This document shows positions 1 to 9,732 of a DNA stretch of 38,087 nucleotides, piece after piece (the stretch's first letter is position 1; every line of letters starts with the position of its first letter). The notes beneath the pieces are model-generated. The model had not been told where the DNA came from. It worked only from the letters and a program-made list of their open reading frames with translations, and searched no databases. The stretch is from Fragilaria crotonensis (Eukaryota > Bacillariophyta > Fragilariophyceae > Fragilariales > Fragilariaceae): the NCBI GenBank assembly GCA_022925895.1, contig JAKSYS010000608.1, positions 1 through 38,087 on the forward strand. Direction: 5' to 3'. Both the position numbers and the translations under genes were made by a program.

Positions 1-1
1 C

Positions 2-396
2 GCTGGTTTCACATGTTTCAAAATGTCAACTGCTTTGAATGAGGTCTTTGACAGCAGTAGTAATGGTAAAGTGGCTGATGCTTGTCATGAGTACATTTCA
101 ATACCAAGGCCTCTTGCCGATAGCGGCCATTAACATAGCTCCTCACGAGAGTGATATGGTGTTGAATTGTTGTGCTTGAATCCATTTATGAGTGAAGACA
201 CTCCATCGCACAAACGAGCATACAAAGTTTTTGACTGTTCTGCCAATGTTGATGCCGATGATGATTTCATGGACGAAAGTGTTGAAAGGAATGATCACAA
301 CCACTGTACTGTAGGCATGCTAAATGATGTGGCTAAATCTTGCCATGATTTTCACGCCATGATGGAACAGTACACTGACTACATGTTACAGAAGGT
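2..396 (+). pseudogene. Possible decayed coding fragment, unrecognised
   Basis: One frame is open from the window edge to a TAA at 131, has a second stop at 152, and then stays open from about 155 into the tandem repeat (to 469). The residues on both sides (an acidic stretch followed by a His/Cys-rich stretch) look like one ordinary protein rather than random translation, so this may be the end of a broken gene or one with an intron around 120-160. I recognise no family. It could equally be chance reading frame. Confidence 0.2.
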
Positions 397-925
397 AACA
401 AACAATGACAAATCCACAGCCTGGGTCTTGTTCTCAACACACGCCAACAACAAATCAACCTTCGGCTGAGCTTTATATATGTAAACACAAAGCCAGAAGG
501 AGATCTGATGCCAGCAAACGCGGGTCAACACAAAGCCTCCCACCAGAGTTACAAAATCAGTCATCAAGAACCCGCCTGCAAATGATGATAAATCCACAAC
601 CTGGGTCTTGTTCTCACCACACGCCAACAACCAAATCAACCTTCGGCTGAGCTTTATATATGTAAACACAAAGCCAGAAGGAGATCTGACGCCAGCAACG
701 CGTGGGTTGACACAAACGCTTCCCAGCGATATGAAATCGGTCATCAAGAACCCGCCTGCAAATGATGACAAATGAATAACCTGGGTCTTGTTCTCACCAC
801 ATGCCAACAACCAAATCAACTTCAGCTGAGCTTTATATATGTAAACACAAAGCCAGAAGGAGATCTGACACCAGCAAACGTGGGTCAACACAAAAGCTTC
901 CCAGCATTATGAAATCAGTCCTCAG
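397..925. repeat. 180-bp tandem repeat, about 2.9 copies
   Basis: The string CTGGGTCTTGTTCTC starts at 421, 601 and 781, an exact 180-base spacing, and the flanking sequence (AGCTTTATATATGTAAACAC, AAGCCAGAAGGAGATCTGA) recurs at the same spacing. Copies differ by a few substitutions and one-base indels. Because 180 is divisible by three, long frames stay open through it on both strands; these are most likely artefacts of the repeat. Confidence 0.9.
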
Positions 926-1900
926 GGAGCAAGTCAGCAGAGTAGTTTGAAGGTGTCAAAGGTGTCAATATTGTTGAGCTTGATGGCGGAGAGTTTTTCA
1001 AGGCAATGAATACTGAAAAGGGCCTTCAGTATTGCCCAAATTCGACACTAGTAGAAAACATACTAAACAATACGTACATCACAAACAGGAATAGAAAGAC
1101 TCAACAACGACTCGCTATTTGCTTGGAACGCATACTTTGCCTAAGAAAGTACACTTTGTTTGTGAGTATATCGCCTAAGCAAGTATACTGGGGTAAGTAT
1201 ATATGTTATACTGAATATAACATAATCAAACGGCATTTATGCCTAAGTAATTTGAATATATACTGAACATAAACAATACTATGACACTACTGTGAGCGTT
1301 GACTTTTTGTCACATACAAAACATTCGTCTGCCCTACAAGGATACATACCAAGACTAGGAGGATGTCTTCTTATCCTCTCAAATGTAATGTACCGAAGCA
1401 TCCGCGCACTCTGATGACAAGACATATTCATTCATGTAAATGTATATGACTCCTCGCTAGTTCATCGGTTAAACGAATACTTTGCCTAAGTAATTCATTT
1501 TGGTGATCAAATGTTATATACATTCCGTACAAAGTATAAAGTTGTTCAAATGGCTAGTACTCTACCTAAGTGCATTCCATAGAAAGTATTAAATGACTTG
1601 CGTGCTCCATCAAACGGCTACTCTACCTAAGTAAGTATTAGTGATTTTATGTTATATACACTATGCATTCCTAACGACGATGGTACAGACGATGCATGTT
1701 GAACACCAGTATGATATTATGTACACACAACCACAGTAAAATTTAAAAGCATCATAAATATATATCCACATATAAAGAACTCACTTAGAAAGCAAATAGA
1801 ATATATGACTATATGTATAACATGAATATGCAAATACCAGCCAGAACATCAATTCAATATATATATACATATTCGTGCATTTCCGTTTCACTTCTTCAAT
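926..1900. repeat. AT-rich spacer with dispersed CCTAAG-AAGTA repeats
   Basis: No convincing gene. A short motif close to CCTAAGTAAGTAT recurs at about 1139, 1173, 1230, 1481, 1553 and 1625, often followed by a TGTTATATAC-like string (about 1203, 1512, 1658). The copies are irregularly spaced and diverged. Confidence 0.5.
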
Positions 1901-2191
1901 AAAAATGAACTTATCAAATGCACGACAACACAACAGAATTTGGAGAGTGTTCATGCCGTTCAGCTTCATGTTAAGAAGGGTGGCAGATCTGGGAGCAATG
2001 CTAGTACTCATGACAGCAGGTCATGGTGGTGGTGGAGCAGGATGGAGAGGTGGTCAAGGGGTGGTCCTCCTCTGTCTCCGCCTTCAGTAGTAGTAGTAGG
2101 GTAGAGGTAAGCAGTTTTGGCATATCCTGGACTTGCGTCAGCATCCAGGAGGTAACCTTGCTCCAACTGCCTCCATGGATTTGGTTGTTTG

Positions 2192-2452
2192 TTTTCCACA
2201 CCATTGGAATGCTTCCATTCCTCACCATGCATTTTCTATCACGTCTGCTTTTAGTGGATGAACTTTGACAACAATATATTCAGAGAGATGGAAATGATCA
2301 AGAGGTACGACAAACAAAAAGATGAGCAAACTTTCATTGTTTTTCCACACCATTGAAATGCTTCCAATACTCACACTCCCTGTACTCTCGTACCCTCTCT
2401 CTTCAGTGGCAGATGAATTTGACAACATCTTCAGAGAGGAAATGATCAGAGG
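2192..2452. repeat. Diverged direct duplication, about 110 bp, offset 149
   Basis: Positions 2192-2303 and 2341-2452 align: both begin TTTTCCACACCATTG, continue with AATGCTTCCA-like and TTTGACAACA-like segments and end near GAAATGATCA. The frame at 2322-2633 lies partly in the second copy, so it may be only repeat sequence. Confidence 0.6.
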
Positions 2453-2633
2453 GCACTGCAGCAAAGGTAATGACAACAGCACGAGGAATCAGGGAGATGA
2501 TGGGAGAGATCACGAGGAAACTGCTTATGAGAATCTTGTTGTATTAGTATACAATGATGACTTCAAAAGTACATGGGACAGTTATTTGCTCATGCTGCAA
2601 TGGGCACCAGCAGTGCAGATGGAGTGGTGGTAA
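2322..2633 (+). CDS. Hypothetical small ORF, doubtful
   Basis: A 103-residue frame with an acidic middle (NQGDDGRDHEE) and no recognisable domain. The first 40 residues come from the diverged duplication. A further 74-residue frame follows at 2573-2797. There is no supporting motif, signal peptide or splice pattern, so I list it only because it is the longest plausible frame in a gene-less stretch. Confidence 0.12.
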   Translation: MSKLSLFFHTIEMLPILTLPVLSYPLSSVADEFDNIFREEMIRGHCSKGNDNSTRNQGDDGRDHEETAYENLVVLVYNDDFKSTWDSYLLMLQWAPAVQMEWW

Positions 2634-2797
2634 AAGAGGCGACAGCAGGGCAGGGCGATGATGAGGATGAACAGCAAGGAGGCAAAGTACTCATCAGTGT
2701 AGTAGTACCATTGTGGTATGGTGTAGAATCAACAGTAAAGCAGTACAGTACACTACATGTCAAACCATTCCCCCCCCCCCTGAAATTCGCGGAATAA

Positions 2798-3900
2798 ATT
2801 GAAAATAATAGCCAGAACCAATTTGTCCAAATAAGCTGTACATAAGAATCCACAACAGTTCTATATAAATATTTTAAATTTCTAAATTCATATGTAGAAA
2901 CTTCTAGGTAAGAATCGCAGATTATTTGGAAATAATCAGCGAAATAATTATAAATCTTTGTAAATAATTATTTAGATAATACAGATATGGGTTCCCTGAT
3001 GTACACGGTGTGGTACAAACAGCTCGTTCAAAACCCTGTACCAATACGAATTTTGATCTACCCAACTCTTGTGAAATAAATTGAGAACAGAATATAAAAT
3101 ATTATTCATACATGAATACAAATTTATACACGACTTTGACCCAGTAAATCAAAAACGCAGACTTGTTTATCATCAATAGCACAATAGCTAGTTCACATGT
3201 TGCTCCAGTACTTTCATCATTCTTCATTGCTGTTGACAGGGTAATGAAGTATCAATGATACGAACTGTTTGTAAAACATTTATGTGTTTCTGACAAGATT
3301 TGGTAGTTGAAACTCTTGTGAAACTATTGGTTCAAAGCCATTTTTATATTTTTATGTGGTAGCTACTGCTGTGTAGGTACACGTACTCGGATTATTGAGT
3401 ACTCCAGTACTGTGATGACTACTATCTACTGTCTTCTATTACTACAGGACTGAATACTCCAGTACAAGTACTTTGCTTCTGCATCCTACCTGTCGCCTGC
3501 GGTACTTTTCTAGCAGCGGTACTTACTGCAAATACTGGTATATTACTACAGCTCGAAAAAGGTATCCAGTATCGCAAACAGTACAAGTATACTGCAGCTC
3601 AACAGTATTTCTGTCAGTATAGTTTCAGCTCTTTCACAGTAATGGTATATGTACCGGTGCACCCTAGGAAGGCTTGTATGGTATTTGGTAATATTTTCCC
3701 TAAACCTGCTGCCATCTACATACTTCCAGCAGTTCTCTTGTTTCTTCCTGGATTGTTTGAGAAGATCTTTCGTGCAGTTCGTTTTTGCTTCCTGGGATTT
3801 TTCGGAGGGGAGGGATCGTATTTTATGCAATTGCATACAAGTTCACAAGCACGTTCGAAGTTAGGCTTGACTCGTCAGAAACATCAAAAAGTGACGCATC
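2798..3900. other. Intergenic, AT-rich, with GTAC-palindrome cluster
   Basis: 2798-3240 is AT-rich with no gene seen; an 11-base C run lies just before it at 2770-2780. From about 3375 to 3620 there are many AGTACTCCAGTACT-like strings, the same GTAC-centred pattern seen in other intergenic stretches of the window. The 131-residue frame at 3642-4037 crosses the end of the transposon at 3904 and is not believed. Confidence 0.5.
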
Positions 3901-3903
3901 TAA

Positions 3904-5349
3904 GGGGCGTTCTTACGAATAGGTTTTTTTCGATTTTTGGTATCATCTCCGGGTTTATAGCCGTTGGTATCACGTGTCGACTCCGAATATCCGGGTTGGG
4001 AGTGGTATCATGTCGGTATCATGATACCACTTTATGATACCTTTTTTGACCCATGTAAAAAAAGGTATCACGTGATACCAGCTAATATTTTCGAGTATCA
4101 CAGCTGTAAAATAACGGCATTGTGATATATTTCTTAAGTAAAAAACATGATGATCTTGGGCAAGAGTTTTTGGCGCCTCACGTACCTTTTCAAACAAGCA
4201 ACACGATATTGCTTGCTTGTCCTATGTAGTTCAACAAACACTCCTCCTCCTCATCTGCTTCAGCTTTACCGGCAAACCATGTCATCAAACTTGCAATCGC
4301 AGCAGACAGACATGGCACCTGCTGCTCCCCTGTTCACGATCGCGCCAAAATGATCGAGCAATTTGTGAAAGAATTGGTGGTGGATCGTGACTTCAAACTC
4401 GACAAAGTGGCAATATTGTCATGATCAGGCAGTTACATGTATCCAAGTGCACAGTCTCCTTACTCGCCAAATTTGTGTTCGGTTCAAGGTGTCGGGGTAC
4501 AGAACCAGAATAAAGAACGCACGTTGGGACTCCTGAAGAATCTAGTAACACGCGAATCACTGAAGAACAGAATGTATGATGAATCGGCTTCATGTTTCTC
4601 GGAAGAATCATCATCACAAGAAGAAGACAAAGCAGCAGATGTACTCGCCACTTGCACTCCGCTCGCCGGGAACGTAACAAGTACTTTATTATTGTCACCA
4701 GAAGGGCAATCTTCGGCCGGCTCTACTTGTGATCATGACAATACTCTTGTTGAAAACAACGACAGTGTCGAGGAATATCACGATGCTGAACAAGAAGAAT
4801 TGCCTTCTTATTCTAACGACGAGGACTACGCAGCAAGAGCGTCGTCACTTGACATCAGTATTCAAAAGAAGAGGAAGGCAACAAGAAACATGAGTACTAG
4901 TAGTAATAGTGACCACGATAACACTATGAAGAAGAAGAATGGCGCCGACTTGTCAGATAGGAGAAAGAAGCGGAATACAAGGCCGAGCAAGAAAGCGCAT
5001 CACTGCTATTGCAGTCCTTCTCTTCCTCGTTGCTCATGACAAATGAAACTTTTTTTATGTAATAGATCCGAGCATTCGCACGACCTTCGAGTTTTTCGAA
5101 GCCCGAACAAGTCGGAGTGATATGCCCACATGTTATTTCAATAGCAAACAGAATTGCCCATTCCTGACAATTAACGGCAATGAAAATCTCAACGGAGGAG
5201 GAATCATGTGATACCATATGATACCAATGAACACCAAAATTTTCGTAAGAATGTCGATACACATGTATTTTAGCTAAGATTATCGCATGATACAATTTTC
5301 AAAAAATTCAAAAATATTGAGCTTGATTTCATATTCGTAAGAACGCCCC
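3904..5349. mobile_element. Element A: PIF/Harbinger-like DNA element with 18-bp TIRs
   Basis: The left end GGGGCGTTCTTACGAATA (3904-3921) is the exact reverse complement of the right end TATTCGTAAGAACGCCCC (5332-5349). Both are flanked by TAA (3901-3903 and 5350-5352), a 3-bp target duplication of the TWA type typical of PIF/Harbinger. Inside both ends lie repeated GGTATCA/TGATACC motifs: at 3939, 3966, 4004, 4015-4028 (palindrome), 4035, 4064-4079 (palindrome), 5209 and 5219. It is 1446 bp long, carries one 200-residue frame and encodes no DDE transposase that I can see, so it is probably non-autonomous. Confidence 0.85.
4437..5039 (+). CDS. Orphan basic-tailed protein inside element A
   Basis: A 200-residue frame from ATG 4437 to the stop at 5037-5039, lying wholly inside the inverted-repeat element. 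The middle is rich in Ser, Glu and Asp; the last 60 residues carry two basic clusters (KKRKATR and RRKKRNTRPSKK) that look like nuclear localisation signals. No known domain is visible. Just upstream, short frames at 4279-4353 and 4350-4424 overlap by a few bases and have coding-like composition (for example VKELVVDRDFKLDK), so the intact gene may have been longer and frameshifted. A role as an accessory transposon protein is inference only. Confidence 0.4.
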   Translation: MYPSAQSPYSPNLCSVQGVGVQNQNKERTLGLLKNLVTRESLKNRMYDESASCFSEESSSQEEDKAADVLATCTPLAGNVTSTLLLSPEGQSSAGSTCDHDNTLVENNDSVEEYHDAEQEELPSYSNDEDYAARASSLDISIQKKRKATRNMSTSSNSDHDNTMKKKNGADLSDRRKKRNTRPSKKAHHCYCSPSLPRCS

Positions 5350-5774
5350 TAAGGCCCACCCTTACGGTATTGAAAAGTGATGAAAAACTGACCCCCCAAC
5401 TTTTGTTATAGAAAATGTCGTTTCCCCGGTCTTATCGTGAATACCAATAAAGTTGTGTTTTCCGGGTCATTCTTAATCCTATGATAGTGTCGCATTTTAT
5501 TCCATACTCGGAGTACTCCAGTATTCTTTCAGGCAATTCCACCGCACACCGTCATTGATGACTTCAGGGAATACTTGCAGCCCCCTCCCGCATTTGTTTC
5601 CCTCATACTTATCACTTATCTCGAGAACGACGACGACGAGTGGCAATAATGCACGATAGTTGTTTTGTTAGGATTAGCTAGAGTAGAAGTAGTAAATCCT
5701 TAGTTTAGAACAAACATAAGCTAATACCATACATGGTAACATTTGAGGATGCAGTTCTCGGAAAGCGTCGCCAT

Positions 5775-6335
5775 CATGGCCGCTAGCGTCTAGTGTCGCA
5801 AGGAGTAGGGTCGCTAGTGTCGTCGTCGTCGACGACGTCAAGTGATGCCGTCGTCGCGAGGTTTCGTGTCGCTTGTGTCGTCGTCGTCGCGAGATTTAGG
5901 GTTGCCGTCGCGAGCGTCGCTTGTGTCGTTGTCGACAACGTCCACTGTCGCCTTGTCGTTGTTAGTGTCGTCGTCGTCGTCGCCAGGTCTATCATAGTGC
6001 CGTCGTCGTCGTCGCCAGGTCTATCATAGTGCCGTTTTCCTCGTCATGGTCGCCACTCTAGTCGCCGTCTTCGTCGTTGCGAGTGTCGCTCGTCCGCGTT
6101 GGTAACATCTAGTGTCGCCGCTTTCGCTTGTGTCGTTGTCGTGGCGAGGTTTCGTGTCGCCTCCTCGTCGTCGCTAGCGTCTCTAGTCGCCGTCGTCGTT
6201 CGTCGTCATCGCCGCGAGGTCAAGTGACACTGTCGTCGTCAGTGTTGCTCGTTGACGTCGACGACGAGCGACATTGCCGTCGCTAGTGTCGTCGTCGCGA
6301 CTCGCGACGTCTGGTGCCAAGGTCGTCGTCGCTGG
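5775..6335. repeat. Imperfect GTC/CGT trinucleotide tract
   Basis: About 550 bases of repeated GTCGTCGTC units mixed with AGTGTCGCTAG-like and CGAGGTTTCGTGTCGC-like phrases. Val- or Thr-rich frames at 5783-6029 are by-products of the repeat. It forms the core of element B. Confidence 0.8.
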
Positions 6336-6373
6336 TGTTGTTCCACTTTATGATTCACTCGACTCGATGCTCT

Positions 6374-6490
6374 CAACTTTTCATCGAAAAGTTGCTTGTA
6401 AAAGTTGGGTGCCAACTTTTCACAGCAACTTTTCATCGAAAAGTTGAGATCGGACCAACTTGGTTTTTCAAGCAACTTTTCGTCGAAAAG
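6374..6490. repeat. Subterminal hairpins in element B
   Basis: Two identical 21-base hairpins (arms CAACTTTTC and GAAAAGTTG, 3-base loop ATC) at 6374-6394 and 6426-6446, then an imperfect third starting at 6473. The AACTTTT word is also in the element's terminal repeats, so these may be subterminal transposase-binding repeats. Confidence 0.7.
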
Positions 6491-6742
6491 GCCGGCGAAC
6501 ATTGAAAAAAAAAGTTGGGGGGTCAGTTTTCCATCACAACTTTTCGCTACTGCAAGGGGTCCTAATTGTTCCTTCTCCGACAAACAGGAGAAGTTCATTA
6601 CATTCTTCCTAGATTCGCATGAGAGGATCTTTAATCGGATTTTTCCTTCCTAAGATTTTTGAGAAGACGTCATAGCTAAAATTAATCAGCCCTTTAATCT
6701 CTCATTAATCTTTTCGAGCCAACAAACTTCAAAGTACTCAAG

Positions 6743-7258
6743 ATGTTTGCGCTCAAGACGTTGCTCTCCCTTTTCGCTTTCGCTTTCGTCGCCGTTGTCC
6801 CAGCATCGGCGCAGTTTGCGCAGCTGTCGTCCACTATCAGCCAGCCGGTTGGAGTCATTGGAACAGGAAAAGCAGTCACCTTCAACTCAATCGATGCCAT
6901 CCAGGGCGTCACCTTCACCAGTGGTTCTTCGATCGTTACGATCACGTCCGCTGGCAACTACTTCATTGTTGCGTCCCCTCAAGTTGGATTCAATGCTGCA
7001 ACGGGTTGCGCGGCTAAGACTACGTTTACTGCCGACTACTGGATTGTTGTAAACGGCGTAGATATTGCCAACACCAACGTCAGGTTGACCGCCGGGAAAG
7101 TGGCCACTGATGTCATCGTCTCGCAGGGTATTTTCGCCCTCAAAGTCAATGACAAGGTTCAGGTGTTCGCCTCGGGAACGTGCGCTCGTTCTGTGGTTAT
7201 TAAACCCCCCTCGGAGCCGGTCATCCCAAGCATCATCTTTTCTATCTTCAAGTTTTAG
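6743..7258 (+). CDS. Small secreted protein, possible C1q/TNF-like fold
   Basis: A single-exon 171-residue protein. The start at 6743 has A at -3 and is followed by a clear signal peptide (residues 1-23, hydrophobic core, ASA then Gln24). The mature part has alternating beta-rich stretches and a G-x-Y-F-I-V segment (GNYFIVASPQVGF) that recalls bacterial and eukaryotic C1q/TNF-like jelly-roll domains, but this resemblance is weak and by eye. It has two cysteines (around residues 90 and 147) that could pair, and ends in a short hydrophobic tail. It lies right after element B with no neighbour that suggests a role. Likely exported to the cell surface or a vacuole. Confidence 0.7.
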   Translation: MFALKTLLSLFAFAFVAVVPASAQFAQLSSTISQPVGVIGTGKAVTFNSIDAIQGVTFTSGSSIVTITSAGNYFIVASPQVGFNAATGCAAKTTFTADYWIVVNGVDIANTNVRLTAGKVATDVIVSQGIFALKVNDKVQVFASGTCARSVVIKPPSEPVIPSIIFSIFKF

Positions 7259-8451
7259 ATAATCGATTGCTGACTTCCCGTGGGTGTCAACGTGCCGGCC
7301 TGAGGTGCAGTAGCTAAAGCTATAGTTCGACTACTTAGTACTGTACACGGTACTCTACTAGAGTACTTTTAAACATAGAGTAGATCCGGGTAGAGTCCTG
7401 TTTCCACTGTGTATGGCTAGAAGAATAGTGCTTGGCGGTGCCACTCGTAGCTCTGGTATGATAGAATTTTAGTACAGAGAGTACAATAGTCAACAACTCG
7501 ATAGCTTTTCGTTTGTCTTCAGTGACTTCCGGCTTCCGGCTACTGACCTGCAGAACATCACATCTGTCAACGCATCTATATCGTTTCCTGTTCTTGATCA
7601 TGATCGAATGCACAACGGTGAGTCTTGAACTGACTGATCAGCTTCGTCGCCAGTGCCACTGGACCGTAGGCTGTGCAATCTTGAAGAGTTTGTTCGTCCA
7701 CTTGTTGCGTATTCGATGGCATGACATGCCATTTAGTATTGTCATGTTTTCATGTGGTCATGCTCACCTCGCAAATTTTCTTATTCTCACCTTGTGGATC
7801 ACATCTTCCGACAGACAATAGAAAATGATAGCCTTGAAGTTATGGCATTGGCAAGTATTGTTGGCAAGAACACAGAATGCACAATCAGGTTTCGTCTTGT
7901 GCATCGCATTGATTGAAGGCAACCCAATCACTGGTCATGGACATCAATTGTGAATCCATCTCCAGTGGGGCATCCCATTGTCGTCAATTTTCTGTACGGA
8001 CATTGGGACATTGGCAGCAAGCAGATACCAGGCGATCTCGTAATTTCGGGTATCCAAAGTACCTTGACGCAGCTGCAGCTGCACATCGATGGTGGCACCG
8101 AGAAACATATTCATCTCTCTGCCCAGGATGTCCAATCCGTGGAATCATCGTGTCAAAGTTGTTGTTATGGACGAGACGGAATTAAGGCGTCGTTCAGTGA
8201 TGTACAGTTGCTGCCAGGGGGGGGGGGGCAATCTATTTGCCTCCATGCCCTCCGGTACGAGACTTTCTTTCGGAGAACCGAGGATCCAATCCGATCCTTG
8301 TCATGTGCACTCTGGAAATGGAGGTCGACCTTCCTCCCTGGGCCAAACAAGAGCGTCGATGCGACGAAGCTTTCCGTTGCTATTCTGAGACGGACCAGCC
8401 AGTGCATCTACGTGTTGTGCTGGGCAGTATGATAGGCTCGTAAATCTAGAA
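7259..8451. other. Intergenic, no credible gene
   Basis: It begins with GTAC-type palindromes (7335-7370, for example GGTACTCTACTAGAGTACTT). Frames at 7513-7821 and 7950-8432 have no recognisable family and read through a 12-base G run (8217-8228). The reverse transcriptase expected downstream of the copia integrase remnant was not found here on the minus strand, so that element is probably truncated near 8455. Confidence 0.5.
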
Positions 8452-9177
8452 CTATGCATCAAGATGAAAGGCCTGGCGCACACTATGTTGTGTCATTGCA
8501 GTTGACTCAAGTGTGGTGGCATGAAAATGTCCGTAGTCACGTGGTTTTCTTGCCCGAAGATCATGTCGTCCAGTGCGTGACCCGTATAGAGCGTCCATTC
8601 GAGCGTTCACATCAATTTCATTCTCGTCGTCTTCTTCGATTTCATCCTCGTCGGTTTCGACCTCTTCTTCATTTTCAATTGCGACATCTTCGATAGCTTC
8701 GACGACTTCTTCGGCAACTTCGGCAGCTTCTTCTTCTTCGGCGACGTCTTCAAAGTTCACTCCTGCCATTTCTTCAAGCTCTATTTCCAATTCGAGTTCG
8801 AGATTGTTAACGTTGTCAACGATGGCGGCCTCGTTGTCTATTTCGTCGTTGTCGTCATCATCATCCACTCCTGCGATTGTGTCGTCGTCGACGGCACAAT
8901 CGTAATCGTCATCATTGTCATCGATATCATCATTGTGGTTATCATGGTCGACATGATCAGCAAGCACTCCTGCCCGATCAGCAAACTCGAGAGTCGGTAG
9001 ATCAAGGGGTCGGCGACAGAGACGATCGATTCGCTGGATGACATCAGCTGGCATGGGAAGCACAGTCCGTTGGTTGCGATTGATCCGTTTCCCAGTTGTC
9101 AGACTGTAGAAATAGTGTCCTCCTGGTGCATTGCCTGTCGGTCGTAGTGCAATTGCTCCTGTAGTGCGAGGAAGCAT
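8452..9177 (-). pseudogene. Copia post-integrase linker, very acidic
   Basis: A 241-residue open frame beginning with TTGAIALRPTGNAPGGHYFY and SLTTGKRI, a motif typical of the C-terminal side of the integrase in diatom copia elements. It then has about 110 residues rich in Asp and Glu (DDDDDNDEID, EEEEAAEVAEE) and ends with LRARKPRDYGH and MTQHSVRQ, the segment that normally leads into the reverse transcriptase. The frame then stops and the homology is lost. The Ser-rich frame on the opposite strand (8573-8905) is its shadow. Confidence 0.7.
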
Positions 9178-9180
9178 GGT

Positions 9181-9712
9181 ATTGTCGTGCTTCTCGTGCG
9201 TTTGTACGTAGGTACCATACTCGAGCTTGCAATGGTTGGCGTAGTCGATGTCGTTCCCAAAATGATGGTGCGTGGACTCAAGACGTCAGACACGCCACCG
9301 GTTGCTGGGAAACTGTTTAGCCAGAAGACACACTAGTAAACCAGTTCAATGATCATCCGTGCTGGATATCCTTCAAATGGCAGAACGTTGATGACACTGC
9401 GAGCTCGCTCCTTAATCGTGCGAATGTGCCGCTCAATTTCTGGAACGTGCTCTTCTGCCGACACAGTGTTGAGGGTGATTCCAAAGGAAGCGACCTCGAT
9501 GTCAAGATTATCCTTGTTGAATTGTCCATCCATTAGTAAGATGGTGATCTGAAAGCCACGCTTGGCGTAAGTCTGGTGAAGGTGTTTGATTGCTCCAATG
9601 ATGCTTGTTGTTTTCTGGTTGGACAAAAACTCGGCCGTGCTGAATTTAATGTGTCTTGAAATCGTCACAAAAAATGGAAGCCTGTTCACGTGCAGATGCG
9701 GTCACTTTCTAA
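9181..9712 (-). pseudogene. Copia integrase remnant
   Basis: The frame 9689-9333 contains LPFFVTISRHIKFSTAEFL, LMDGQF and the hallmark EEHVPEIERHIRTIKERAR, the DDE integrase core of Ty1/copia elements. There is a TGA just upstream (around 9705), a TAG after MIIELVY (about 9332) and a one-base frameshift near 9252, after which the reading continues into the 9177-8452 frame. It cannot be active. Element F cuts it from its upstream part. Confidence 0.85.
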
Positions 9713-9732
9713 TACCACCAAAAAACTGCTTA

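Larger units (their letters stand above)
5353..6562. mobile_element. Element B: MITE-like element with about 54-bp imperfect TIRs
   Basis: The left end starts GGCCCACCCTTACGG; the reverse complement of the right end starts GGACCCCTTGCAG. The two arms then share GAAAAG and a perfect 21-bp core (AAAACTGACCCCCC followed by AACTTTT). TAA flanks both sides (5350-5352 and 6563-6565). The left TAA is also the right target duplication of element A, so A appears to have inserted into B's target duplication. No coding capacity is seen: the interior is mostly a GTC-rich tract. Confidence 0.75.

Noticed and set aside
379-891. 170-residue minus-strand frame
   Set aside because: It lies in the 180-bp tandem repeat; the period is a multiple of three, so an open frame is expected. 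No family features.
397-925. CRISPR-like array
   Set aside because: Units are contiguous 180-bp tandem copies without spacers, and the window is eukaryotic.
5783-6029. Val-rich or Thr-rich frames on both strands
   Set aside because: Products of the GTC trinucleotide tract in element B.
7950-8432. 160-residue plus-strand frame
   Set aside because: No known family, reads through a 12-base G run, and overlaps other open frames of equal length.
8573-8905. Ser-rich plus-strand frame
   Set aside because: Antisense shadow of the acidic linker of the copia remnant (GAT/GAA codons read as ATC/TTC and shifted to TCN).
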